Source: Channallabes apus (taxonomy: Eukaryota; Chordata; Actinopteri; Siluriformes; Clariidae). Taken from it: a stretch of 64,000 nucleotides of DNA. Within the stretch, counting starts at the first letter, position 1, and each line of letters begins with the position of its first letter. The stretch is taken from contig CM060125.1 in assembly GCA_030522415.1 (NCBI GenBank), positions 26,482,167-26,546,166 of the forward strand, read 5' to 3'. Positions 20,732-31,574 of the stretch are shown here, piece by piece. The notes under the pieces are model-generated. The model worked only from the letters and a program-made list of their open reading frames with translations, was not told the origin of the DNA and did not search any database. A program made the position numbers and the translations under genes.

Positions 20732-21583
20732 CTTGTAATGTGAACGTACTGTAATCTGACCTGAATTGAACAAGTGGCTTGTAATGTGAACGTAATCTGA
20801 ACTGAACTGAATAACGTGGCTTGTTATGTGATCGTAATCTGAACTGAATTGAACAACGTGGCTTTTAATGTGAACGTAATCTGAACGGAATTGAACAAAT
20901 GTCTTGTAATGTGAACGTAATCTGAAGTGAACTGAACAAATGGCTTGTAATGTGAACGTAATGTGAACTGAATTGAACAATGTGGCTTGTAATGTGAATG
21001 TAATCTGAAGTGAACTGAACAAGTGGCTTGTAATGTGAACGTAATGTGAACTGAATTGAACAATGTGGCTTGTAATGTGAATGTAATCTGAACTGAATTG
21101 AACAACGTGGCTTGTTATGTGAACATAATCTGAACGGAATTGAACAAGTGTCTTGTAATGTGAACGTAATCTGAAGTGAACTGAACAAGTGGCTTGTAAT
21201 GTGAACGTAATGTGAACTGAATTGAACAATGTGGCTTGTAATGTGAATGTAATCTGAACTGAATTGAACAATGTGGCTTGTAATGTGAACGTAATCTGAA
21301 CTGAATTGAACAATGTGGCTTGTATTGTGAACGTAATCTGAACTGAACTGAACAAATGGCTTGTAATTTGAACGTAATCTGAACTGAACTGAACAACGTG
21401 GCTTGTTATGTGAACGTAATCTGAACTGAATTGAACAACGTGGCTTTTAACGTGAACGTAATCTGAACTGAATTGAACAACATGGCTTGTAATGTGAATG
21501 TAATATGAACTGAATTGAACAATGTGGCTTGTAATGTGAATGTAATATGAACTGAATTGAACAACGTGGCTTGTAATGTGAAC
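20731..21583. repeat. 42-bp minisatellite, array 2
   Basis: About 20 units of the same motif as array 1. Sub-blocks of three to four units repeat (for example 20880-21060 and 21120-21260), so the array has grown by multi-unit duplication. Confidence 0.93.
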
Positions 21584-21727
21584 GAAGCCAAAGAGTCATT
21601 TAAAATGTTGACCAAAACTCGGCCCAACAGCTAAACACTAATGTGGCAAAAAAGCAGAAAATCAGAACAGTACACAGTATCATCTACTGCAATGTAGACT
21701 TTGAATTAATTTTAATTTTACATTACT
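21583..21727. repeat. Array flank, copy 2 of the segmental duplication
   Basis: Nearly identical to 20588-20731; differences are rare (for example 'gcaaaaaagc' versus 'gcaagaaagc'). Confidence 0.9.
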
Positions 21728-22535
21728 AAACCATAGACCTGTTCTAAAACCGAAACTTTTATTAAGACTGTCAAGAGATACATCTCTCATTGTATTTTAC
21801 TGTAGTTTAGAAGACACTTCAGCCCTTTAACTATACTGAACAAATATTTAATGTAAAAAATAAAATGTGGAAAACAACAAACACCTGTTGGATGCAATCT
21901 ACAGAAGTCACACATTAAAAAAAGAATAGGAGTAAAATATTTCAAATCTGATGTGAATTAATAACGAAATGTGATCAATAATTAATAGACACGCTCTTTA
22001 GCAAATTTACCTTAATGCACTGTAATGCTGTAATAGGTTCCATAATAAAACAGCCTTTCTCTGGCCATTCCTGGAGGATACAGTGCAGATTCAGATTGGC
22101 TCGACACAGCAGAGATAATGTTAATAAAAGGTGGCTCAAAGCCAAATGGTTTGCCAAACCAGCCAAAAATTATCTTAATCAAGTGCTTGTATTGCAGCTA
22201 ATTAAATATTTCCATGTATTGAAAGTTATTTTCATGGCATTAGCAAAGACAGACATAATATCAGCCAATCAGGGGTTTAGTTTAGTCTGCCACAAGCGAC
22301 TCTGGTTCTACAGGAACTTCTACGTGCATGATTTCGTCCAATCATTGAATTTTTTCTCCTTTGTTGAGTGTAATGCAGCGGCTCAACATCAGCCAATGAC
22401 AGTTGTTGTGATTTGCTTGGTAATGTTTTTGGCTTTTTTCCTACCTCACACTCTAAACCTTGCTTCTACATCTCTTGCTACTGTCGAAAAAACGCTGTTT
22501 TCATTAAAGAGTCAAGGGTTAAGGCTCACACTGAC
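21728..22535. other. cdh23 intron downstream of the EC3 exon
   Basis: Non-coding sequence directly after the donor site at 22535 (minus strand). No further exon or mobile element was recognised here. Confidence 0.6.
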
Positions 22536-22614
22536 CTGATACGATGGTGTATCCAATGCCTCGAGGTTTGCCCAGATCCTGGTCGATCGCTCTGATCTTA
22601 CGCACCTCAAAACC
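22536..22614 (-). CDS. cdh23: cdh23 exon, start of cadherin repeat EC3
   Basis: This 79-bp minus-strand exon follows a CTGCAG acceptor and ends at a GTCAGT donor, with entry phase 0 and exit phase 1. It encodes GFEVRKIRAIDQDLGKPRGI and then GYTIVS plus the first base of a Gly codon. The sequence matches the start of EC3 in vertebrate cadherin-23, including the DQD calcium-binding motif and the GIGYTIVSG strand. Cadherin-23 is the upper part of the tip link between hair-cell stereocilia and binds protocadherin-15. The product continues directly from the exon at 25795-25923. The next exon downstream was not found in the 22 kb that remain. Confidence 0.87.
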
Positions 22615-22827
22615 CTGCAGACACACACAACAAGAGATAGTTAGTAAGTATGTAACACACACGCTTAGTCATTACAGCAGCATTACTGTATGCACCCAGA
22701 CATGTCTGTGAAGTGTTTTTCAGAAGAAAATATCATGTATATTTTTGACCAGGAATAGTTTTAAGAATTTAGGTTTGATTACTCTAAATCCAAATGGTTT
22801 TACCTGCAGAATTACATTTGTATGGGA

Positions 22828-23075
22828 AGCTCAGTGTGTTAAGGCTTTGGGTTGCTGATTGGAAGGTCAGTGTTTTAAGCCCCAGCTCCTCCAAGTTGCC
22901 GCTGTTGGGCCCTTAAGCAAGTACCTTAACATTGTCTGGTCCAGGGGCGCAGTATAATCGCTGACCCTGTGATCTGATCCCGGCCTCCTAACAAAAAACC
23001 CGGAGATATGCGACGAATGAAGAAATTCGCAGTGCAGTAAGGTGTACGTGATAAATAAAGGCTTGGCTTAACTTA
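22828..23075 (+). repeat. tRNA-derived SINE, near complete
   Basis: The head reads 'gaagctcagtgtgttaaggc' (A-box-like) and 'aaggtcagtgttttaagccc' (degenerate B box). A body follows with 'gttgccgctgttgggccctt' and 'ctgaccctgtgatctgatcc', ending 'gtgataaataaaggcttgg'. This is a widespread fish SINE layout. A fragment of it lies at 12697-12811. It is oriented antisense to cdh23. Confidence 0.75.
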
Positions 23076-23576
23076 ACAGGCTTGGCAACAGAGCAGGAAG
23101 CTTTCCTTGGAGCAACTGATGTGAGGCATTATTGGACACACAAAAAAAAAAAAAAACTCCTCAACCCTCAACTTGTTGGCGAAATGCTTGAATACACTCA
23201 GATCCATTCACACTGTCAAACTTCATCACTTATACCTTCAGGAGGCACAAATCCACTCCCACACTGATTTAACACAATCCTGCTGGGCCTTATTGTAAAA
23301 CAGTTCATTCTCGGCAAGGAGACAATCACCAGAAAAGAGCAATTTAAAGAAAATAGATATTTTATTATTCTATTTACCCCCTTACGCTCACTCACACACA
23401 CAATGACTACACACACACACACACATTGTAGAGCACAGTTCTCAAACTTTTTTTTTGCATTCATTCAGGGACACTCTGACCTGATTATTCTGGGCTATTG
23501 GTTACTGCTCACTTTATGACATTCGCAAAAAAACACCTCCATCTAAGCCTAAATACCTGTTTAAAAGTCCACTTAT

Positions 23577-23578
<2 letters not shown>

Positions 23579-23608
<30 letters not shown>
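23579..23608. repeat. (GT)n microsatellite
   Basis: About 14 uninterrupted GT units in a cdh23 intron. Confidence 0.95.
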
Positions 23609-23616
<8 letters not shown>

Positions 23617-23712
23617 TGAGAAAGAGATTTGAACCATTTAAGAAGTCTTTCATCATGCATCATAAGTACTAAAAGAGCAGCCTGCACCAATTACATACGA
23701 TTTACCTTGCTG

Positions 23713-23761
23713 AGAGAGAGAGAGAGAGAGAGAGAGGGGGAGAGAGAGAGAGAGAGAGAGG
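23713..23761. repeat. (GA)n microsatellite
   Basis: GA repeat with a GGGG interruption. A matching CT-rich repeat lies 120 bp further on (23879-23942), so the two could pair as an inverted repeat. Confidence 0.93.
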
Positions 23762-23878
23762 GGGAAAAGGAGGATGAGTGAGAGAAAAGGGAAATGATGC
23801 TGAAATTATTTGAGAGCCGTTCCTCTGCTGTCCACAAATACAATGCTCACTCAGCCAAATACTCATCTTCACAATAAG

Positions 23879-23900
23879 TCTCTCTCTCTCTCTCTGTCTC

Positions 23901-23942
<42 letters not shown>
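23879..23942. repeat. (CT)n microsatellite
   Basis: CT repeat interrupted by GTCTC units. Confidence 0.93.
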
Positions 23943-25012
23943 CTCCTCCCTCCCGGGATGAAGTATGACAGCCAAATGGTGTTCGACACTAAAAGGCTTG
24001 AAATGTCAATATAAAGACACTGAACTGCAAAACAACAGTTTAGATACTTCACTAACATACAATGTGTATTTGTGTGCTTTGTTTGTGTGTCTGTGTCTTT
24101 TAAATTCCTTTTTTTTTATTTTTTATTTTTTATGCTAAAACGATGCATTTACAGAGAAACGCATCCGATCTGATTTGGAGGGAACTTCATCACGACCCGA
24201 AACTAGACGCGCTGCCACCAAAAGCGGCGAAGTTCCAAGTTGCGTAAACAACAACAACAAAATAAATAAACAAAACTGTCTTTGCTGTTGCAGTATTTTC
24301 AAAACGGATGGTTTATACTTTAAAACAAGAAGCAAGCCATAATCAAAGGGTTTGCCAATGACTTGGTGCATTTTGTTTCAGTGTGTTACATCAAATAGTT
24401 TATCAGCAGACTGTTTATGAAGACTATGTCTACCCCGTCTTCTCCTCCGCTGGAATCCAGACCCTTGTTCGTTCCCCTCCGTCTGTACCGTATTAATGCT
24501 CTTAACATGCTAACTAGCCGGCCATACAGATTCTGGGCAGCCAGTACATAAGACTGGGCAGCACACTGGATCTTCTGTTTGCCTGGAGGGCTAGATAATG
24601 TATTTATGATTTGTCCGTCCCTGACACATCCATTTGTTACCAATGGAATACAATATACAGCAACACAACAAATAAAAACAACAACAACAACAACAAAAAA
24701 CGAATAGTGTGCAAAGAGATTTATTTTAGTCTGCAGAAACTGTTTAAGAAATGCATTTTTTTTTTTTAATGGAATGAATTCAGGCTTTAGGGGACTAGTG
24801 CTTAAAGCCAGAGAGGATTTGGCAACCCATATCATACATTTGTCATAGTAGATTTTCCTCAGTCAGAGAGCCAAGAATCGGCAAGCGGGAAAACCTCTCT
24901 CTCTTTCTCTCTCTCCCTCTGTCTGACCTTGATTAGATGAAACGGCCAGCCACCAACTTTCATTTCTGTCACATACTCTTAATATTCATGCAAATAGAAA
25001 TTCTGACATTTC

Positions 25013-25014
<2 letters not shown>

Positions 25015-25085
<71 letters not shown>

Positions 25086-25100
25086 CTGTGTGTGTGTGTG
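25015..25100. repeat. Long (GT)n microsatellite
   Basis: About 40 GT units with one CGTC interruption. Confidence 0.96.
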
Positions 25101-25794
25101 AAATCTACGTTTAACACTTTAACATCATCCCTTAAAAAACATGCAGGAATTTTTATTTCTTTAGCGTTGTCATAACAACAATCAATGCTTTTATTTATTT
25201 ATTTTAACTGACCCCAGTATTGACCTCTTCCAAACGGTTGAGTTGTCACTTCACGGTAAAAGTACCCATGCATTTACAGTACAAATACCCAAACAAATGT
25301 TTTAGCCATTAGATCCACGTTATTCCTTGTACAGTAGTATAGTATGAAGCAATTAAACAGACAACAATATGTGGTGTTTCTTTTTTATTTTTCAATATAG
25401 GATACCTCAACCAAATGGTAGAGATGGCTCAATCACATTTTTCAACAAAATATAGTGCCTCGAAATGTGCTCTACCAAAGTGCATGGAATGCATCCCATT
25501 CGGCACTCTTCTGCTCTTACCCTATAACATAGTGGTCAATTACTACTATTAGTCTTATTTAGAAACAGAGGCTTATTATGGCCCCTGTTTTAGCATCATT
25601 ACTTCTAAAACAGGCTTTGTGAGTGAATTAAAATCACACCAGTAAAGATGGAATCAGTCTGTGAATTCAGGATTGTGAAAAAAGTAAGAAGTTGTTGGGA
25701 TGTGAATGAAATGAAATATCGGATATTTCCGATTCCAGTTTAGAAGTGTAACATGAGCGTGTGTGTGTGTATGTGTGCGTGTGAGCTTACTGAC

Positions 25795-25923
25795 CAGCGG
25801 TGCTTCCTCTTCTACATTGGTGCTATACGGCAGGTTGGTGAAGATGGGGTCCATGTCCTGAATGTCAGACAGAGTAATGGCCAAGTTAGCCAGACTGGAG
25901 AGAGGACGAACCTTGTCCTGGTC
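25795..25923 (-). CDS. cdh23: cdh23 exon, end of cadherin repeat EC2 and EC2-EC3 linker
   Basis: A 129-bp (43-codon) minus-strand exon with phase 0 at both ends. The acceptor is TTATTTCTGTTACAG and the donor GTCAGTAAG. It begins DQDKVRPLSSLANLAITLSD, continues IQDMDPIF, and ends YSTNVEEEAPL. DQDK completes the NATDQDK calcium motif begun by the previous exon. The linker DIQDMDPIF, an atypical version of the usual DxNDNAPxF, is characteristic of cadherin-23 EC2-EC3. A second potential donor (GTAAGC) lies four bases beyond, but it would break the frame into the next exon, so CTG|GTCAGT is chosen. Confidence 0.9.
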
Positions 25924-26630
25924 CTGTAACAGAAATAAAATAAACACACAAATTTGTGTTAATGCGCAACATAAGACAAAATGAGGACAAGGTTCCTAAT
26001 CATGGTTTTACACAGTTTGGTGGATTTCCCATTCGGTCTCAATAAGCCATCGAGATGTAAACACAAGCCATCGAGATGTAAACATTACACTTATCCAGAA
26101 TGATGAAATTATGGGGAGGACCGGCTGAGCACTTCTATGCTTAGTTTAAAAAAAAAATGTTAATATAAAGTGGAACACAGAAACTACTACTGCATGATCC
26201 ATCATATGTTGTCAGTTAATCTAAATGAAAAATTATTTGGTCTAGATAAAATTTTAGTACTTTGCAAAAGTCTTAAGCACATGCTAATGAATGATATAAC
26301 CCAGAAAACAGTAATTAATGAAACAAAGTCAGTATTTAGTATAACAACGGTTTGAGGACCCTTTAGTCTGAGGTACAAGTTGTGCAGTTTTATAAGAAAA
26401 TTAGCTACTAAGTTTTACTGAGCATCCTGGAGAACCACCCACGGTTCTCCTAAGGACTTTGACTGTTGCCCTGCTTGTTTTTTGCATGAAAAACCTGGCA
26501 CCCTCCATTTTTTTCTTTCTTTTTTTTTTCTTGTTTCTTGAAAAGTGGTCACTTACTGTACGTAATATGCTGCTTACTTTTCTGGCATACAAATATTTTT
26601 CTGTAACATCTAATTTTGAGTTGGAATACA

Positions 26631-26928
26631 TTCATTCATTCATTTTCTATACCGCTTAATCCTGTGTTTATCGCAGGGCACACACACATACACACATACT
26701 CACACACCCAATCACACACTACGGGCAATTTAGGAACGCCAATTAGCCTAACCTGCATATCTTTGGACTGTGGGAGGAAACCGGAGTACCCGGAGGAAAC
26801 CCACCAAGCACGGGGAGAACATGCAAACTCCATGCACACAGAGACGGGAATCGAGCCTGGCCGGGGAATCGACCCCAGACTCTGGAGGTGCAAGGCGACA
26901 GTGCTAACCACTACACCACTGCGCCGCC
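26631..26928 (-). repeat. tRNA-derived SINE (V-SINE/DANA-like), internally deleted
   Basis: On the minus strand the tRNA-like head starts at 26928, with a B box like GGTTCGATTCC. The body follows and the tail is (TGAA)n. The target duplication TTGAGTTGGAATACA lies at 26616-26630 and 26929-26943. Compared with 55151-55528 it lacks about 80 bp between 'taatcctgtgttt' and 'atcgcagggc'. Confidence 0.88.
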
Positions 26929-27187
26929 TTGAGTTGGAATACAGATATCAGTAAATCAGAAATGTTTTAGTACGAACATAATACCAAAGTCCTGTAAAAT
27001 GTAAACGTTTATTGTGCTGTACATTATAGAAAACATTTTTATGTGCATATCCGACACTGTATTCTTAAATGGTATTCGATTGTTTAAGAAATACTGTATA
27101 ATCATCTCATATGGGCAAAATTCAACCTATAGAACGCTACAAACAGACAAATGAATAAATCACTTAATTAAGTAATGAATTATATTG

Positions 27188-27189
<2 letters not shown>

Positions 27190-27237
<48 letters not shown>
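27190..27237. repeat. (TA)n microsatellite
   Basis: 24 TA units in a cdh23 intron. Confidence 0.96.
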
Positions 27238-27239
<2 letters not shown>

Positions 27240-27319
27240 GATCTCCATAATAAGCTTTTTTGATCCACATAATGTCTGATTTATTTTTTTTTTACTTTTT
27301 TATTTTAATTTTTTTATAA

Positions 27320-27320
<1 letters not shown>

Positions 27321-27386
<66 letters not shown>
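27321..27386. repeat. (TG)n microsatellite beside a cdh23 donor site
   Basis: About 33 TG units, 18 bp from the end of the EC2 exon. On the sense strand of cdh23 it is a (CA)n run just inside the intron. Confidence 0.96.
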
Positions 27387-27391
<5 letters not shown>

Positions 27392-27403
27392 TTGTATCTT
27401 TAC

Positions 27404-27598
27404 CGTGGCATTGACAGTGAGCTGGTAGGCACTGGTAATTTCATAATCCAGACGTCTCAACACAGTGACGATTCCTCTGGCTCCATCAATGGAGAAGAAC
27501 GGAGACGGAGGCTGGAAAGAGAAAAGCACACTCCCTCCAGTGCCTTGGTCTGGGTCTGTAGCGTTGACCATGAAGATTGATGTTCCCACTGCAGTGTC
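27404..27598 (-). CDS. cdh23: cdh23 exon, most of cadherin repeat EC2
   Basis: A 195-bp (65-codon) minus-strand exon with phase 0 at both ends. The acceptor is a T-rich tract ending TATATATAG and the donor is GTAAAG. It begins DTAVGTSIFMVNATDPDQGT and contains FSFQPPSPFFSIDGARGIVT and LDYE, ending AYQLTVNAT. DPD and LDYE are the calcium-binding motifs of EC2. The wording matches vertebrate cadherin-23 EC2 closely, and far better than other cadherins I know. Cadherin-23 is a long adhesion receptor with 27 extracellular repeats that forms the tip link with protocadherin-15. The exon encoding EC1 lies upstream and was not found in this window. Confidence 0.92.
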
Positions 27599-30500
27599 CT
27601 ATATATACACAAATGTATAAATAAAAAAAATAAAAATAAAAAAAAAGACGCCATGAATCATTGCACTTTTTTTTTTACCAGTTTTGTGCAACGACACAAA
27701 AATTTTAATGCTCAGGCTGTACAGTATGTATGTCAATAACTTATTGCTAATTCATGGACAGACTTCAATCTATCACATACCCATTGATGAAAAAAAAAAA
27801 TGCTGAGATAATTCTTCATTTATTGGAACTGCACGTATCCATCCTTTAAAAAGTGAGGATTAGGAAAGATTCAAATAAACGATAACAGCGAGAACATAAA
27901 AGAGCATGGAGCAAAAAAAAAAAAATAGAAGGGATAAAAAGAAAAGAGGATTAGAAAATAATCAAAAGATATGGAATGTGTCTTAGGATCTCACCATAAA
28001 ACTCCAAACCAACTAGATTCAGTGGACCACAAAAGCAGGACGCAACATTCAACAGTTAAGGCTTTGCTTTTTTTCAGCTGAGATCTCCAGGTGTCCAAAA
28101 CAGAAGAACATTTACCTCATGATCTTATTAACAGTTAAGGACACGTCCACACCGGCTCGACGTTATGATGTCATTAGCAAAGAATCACAATTCTTTTTCA
28201 AAAAGTTTTCACCGTATTGAAAAGGTTTTGGGTTTCTTCTAACACATGAGCCAAACAAAATACATCAAGATTAAAAAAATAAATAAAAACATGAAATACA
28301 TTAAAGTCCATAAGCTCTGACCTAGATTACAACATTTTCACACACAGATACAATAGGAACCCCTGTTCTCTAGAGCACTTTCCCCTCTTGCTTGGAGAAT
28401 GTCAATACTATAGTCTGAAACAGCATAAAATATTCATGGGTATGAATCGAGTTAATTAAGAAGGGAGGGTATGTACAGACAGTGTGCATATTAACAATCT
28501 TGTAAAAATAAAAACAAACACACATGCATATAATGTTTTAATAAGGTTTCATGAAAATTATTGAAAAGGAAAAAGTTCCAAGCGATAAAAAAAAGACATC
28601 AAACACTGAAACATAACAGAGACAAAAAAGTCTACAACCATGAGCTGGAGAACAAGAGGAAGCAAGCGAAGGCACATCTAATAGCCATTAAGAAGTGCAA
28701 ATACAACTGGGACTCCCTGAACTCTTTCAACTGAAGGCCTGCTGTATAATGTGAGTGAGATTATTCCTCTAAGCACTCTGAAAGACAGACAGGCAAAGAG
28801 AGAGGGAGAGACAGCGTAGAGGTAAAGATCTCAGGCTGCAGTAAAGATGACAGATTTGTGCCCTTCGCTAGCGCAAAGCCTTGTGGGGAACGCTCGGAAA
28901 AATCGCAGGGGGTCAGCGGGGTCATAAAAGACAGGCGATCCGATCGACTGACTCTGAGCGTGCAGCGTTGGGGTTTGGCACAGGTTGAGAGATGATGTGT
29001 TTTGAGGTTAGAAGGTTAGACAGGGAGGGGTGAGACATCCGTCTTTGTGGCACATGGCCCTCGGAACATCACCGAGCTTTATTATAGAGAGTGAAGTCAG
29101 ACCTGCTGACCAACTGCTCTGCACTCGAACTCATTAACAGGCTGGACGCTGCCCAATGTACTCGCTTCGTAATTACACTCATCCCCAGTTTTTCAAACCA
29201 CGACCTATTCGCATCATTAAAAGAAAGCCTTAGGGTTTCTGTGTAGATTTGAGTTTAATATGGGTTGTTGCCTTCCTTTTTTCTGATATTATGAATCTGT
29301 TGCAGTGTGATGATTGTGCTTGTAACGGTGGACAAAATCAGTAGCCTACTTTAAGGCGCTTTTTCAAACTCACTTCTAACACTGAGTCCCATTAGCATAA
29401 TTACTTTTCAACATTCTTTACCATCTAAGAACATAAATAATATTTTAATAATCCCATCATGGCTTTATAAATAAAAGAATGCAAATGCAAAATGCAGCAG
29501 TGAAGCACCAAAGGCTGAGCAGATAACGATGATTACCTAATAATAGCTTTATAGTGAGCTGCATGGATTATCAGATCTCTCCAGAAAGACAGTCAATAAC
29601 CACGAGTAAACATATGCATTACATTAAAATGCTCTGTCTTAACATCATTAACCCCACTGTTCATTACCTTGTGAATGCTTCCAACCATTAAATGATTATA
29701 ACATCGGACAACATTGTTGAACAGTTTTCAACAAATAACTGCAGAAAAAAAAAAATTAAGGTTCCATTAACAGCGATACCAACCTGGGTATTGCTGTTAA
29801 GGGAGCCCTTAAACCTCCATGCCATCATGTGACACAATGCCATTACATTTGCCTATGATTGACTAGACAAAGCCACAAAGATGACAGATAGACTTATGGA
29901 AACATATAGTGGGCATACAGTTGACCTATGGACACACCTTAGTTACACACCTTAGTTACACCGACACACCTAGGGGTGAGTAGCCACAACCTTTAAATCA
30001 GTTAGGGATTGCTGCATGATATCAAATGCTTTTTGAAGTTTGAGAAGAGTCTGTGTTTCAGGTTGTGTCAAACAGTACATAACTGTCACTTATGTAAAGA
30101 TGGACACTTGCATCTCGCTCAATTTTAGGCCAAGTTGGCTTTTTATGAATATGAAATACTAAAGGTCCTAACACTGAACCTTGTGGAGCTCAATTTTTAA
30201 CTAACAGAGCTAAAGTTTGTAAGCCTTCTGCTGAAGGACACTGCTGTCTGTTCAGTAAATAATTACAGTATCACACCAACAAGCTGATTTTATCAGAACC
30301 TTCTGGTGTTTAGTGTTACAATGATGTTCAGTTTATTATGTTACAACACAGAATATTATAGTAAAGTACAGAATTAGATTATAGCTCAATAGACAGCACA
30401 GATTATGTAGAAAAGTACTCAAATGGACAGGTCAGCACCATGAACCATGGAGAAATGTACTGAAGTGGAAAGGTCAGCATCATGGGTAGCACATATTCTG
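27599..30500 (-). other. cdh23 intron, no other feature seen
   Basis: Non-coding AT-rich sequence with many A-runs. No cadherin exon, transposon end or RNA gene was recognised. Confidence 0.55.
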
Positions 30501-30507
30501 TAAAAAT

Positions 30508-31280
30508 GTAAGGCAGTACCTCGACATACGAATTTAATGTTCCAGAGGCGAGTTCTTAAGGCAGAATTTTCATACAGTGAAACAGATTTTCTCATAGGAA
30601 ATAATTCCAGCCACCAAACAATATTACCAATATTACCCTTTTCCAACACTATAATTATATTGTTGTATATAAAAACAATAAAAACATTTAGAAAACACAT
30701 GTAAATTAAATAAAATAAACAGACATTAAACCTCGCTTAACATAAATTTATGATTGCTCTCGGCACCAAACAAAACTGAAAGTGACTCAGTTTTTTCCTT
30801 GATAACATGGTCAAAATAGTTATTTATAAGGCAGCCGAACATTTTTATATGCCGTTGTATACATTATAATCTATTCCCCTATGATGTTTTGCCCTCAGTT
30901 GTGTTTTAGTTCTACGTTTTTACTCTCGTGAGACTTTCTCTCAGAATCTCTTGAGTTTTGTTAACACCTACAAATGAAATAAAAGTCCTGTGTTTATGTA
31001 ATCATGGTTAATTCATTAATACGAACGATACAAACATTCTTGGGACGCTGGGTGCTACTGTATGTCTTCACTAAATGGGCTCACTTCACTCTTGGACAAA
31101 ATGCAAGGAAAACACACAAGTATGCAAACTGGCTTCCCTTGGCTTTCCACAGGCGCAAACAAGTATGACGACAACCGCATGTACTGTACGCGCAGCCAGA
31201 AATATGCGTAACCAGCTTGACCAGTCATAGGCCAAAACTACATGAGGATCGTAAGTCGAAAAATGTCACAAGCCGTGATT
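30508..31280. mobile_element. Possible hAT-type MITE (low confidence)
   Basis: 'gcagtacctcgacatacgaa' at 30512 and 'ggatcgtaagtcgaaaaatg' near 31247 resemble the two halves of a common vertebrate hAT MITE family whose ends read like 'cagtacctcgnnatacga'. No target duplication was identified. Confidence 0.35.
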
Positions 31281-31508
31281 TGCATCGTTTAGCACCATGG
31301 ATAGCACCCATGCTACAGTATAGAGTACAGTGCATTAACACTTAAGTACAAAGTAATTCTGCACCACAGACACTACCTGAATGAAACAGGATTTGGTTTG
31401 TGAATGGTGTGCAGAGCCAGGAACAGTAAGTGGTGATATTTACTGTGTAAAATCGGTTTAATGATTGTTCTGTGTTTCTCTACAACAAAAATGATAAGAA
31501 AGAAGAGA

Positions 31509-31513
<5 letters not shown>

Positions 31514-31572
<59 letters not shown>
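31514..31572. repeat. (GA)n microsatellite
   Basis: About 29 uninterrupted GA units. Confidence 0.96.

Positions 31573-31574
<2 letters not shown>

Larger units (their letters stand above)
22615..25794 (-). other. cdh23: cdh23 intron between the two EC3-side exons
   Basis: A 3.2-kb intron with a SINE (22828-23075) and several GT, GA and CT microsatellites. Acceptor tract: CTGCAG before 22614, preceded on the minus strand by a TG-rich stretch. Confidence 0.8.
25924..27403 (-). other. cdh23: cdh23 intron between the two EC2 exons
   Basis: A 1.5-kb intron containing a SINE with clean target duplication (26631-26928), a (TA)n run (27190-27237) and a (TG)n run directly after the donor (27321-27386). 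Confidence 0.85.

Noticed and set aside
20111..21627. Minus-strand frames of 70-208 codons with repeated VQITFTLQA-like peptides
   Set aside because: They are translations of the 42-bp minisatellite.
27320..27580. Plus-strand frame over the cdh23 EC2 exon
   Set aside because: Antisense shadow of the exon; its N-terminus is (TG)n translation.
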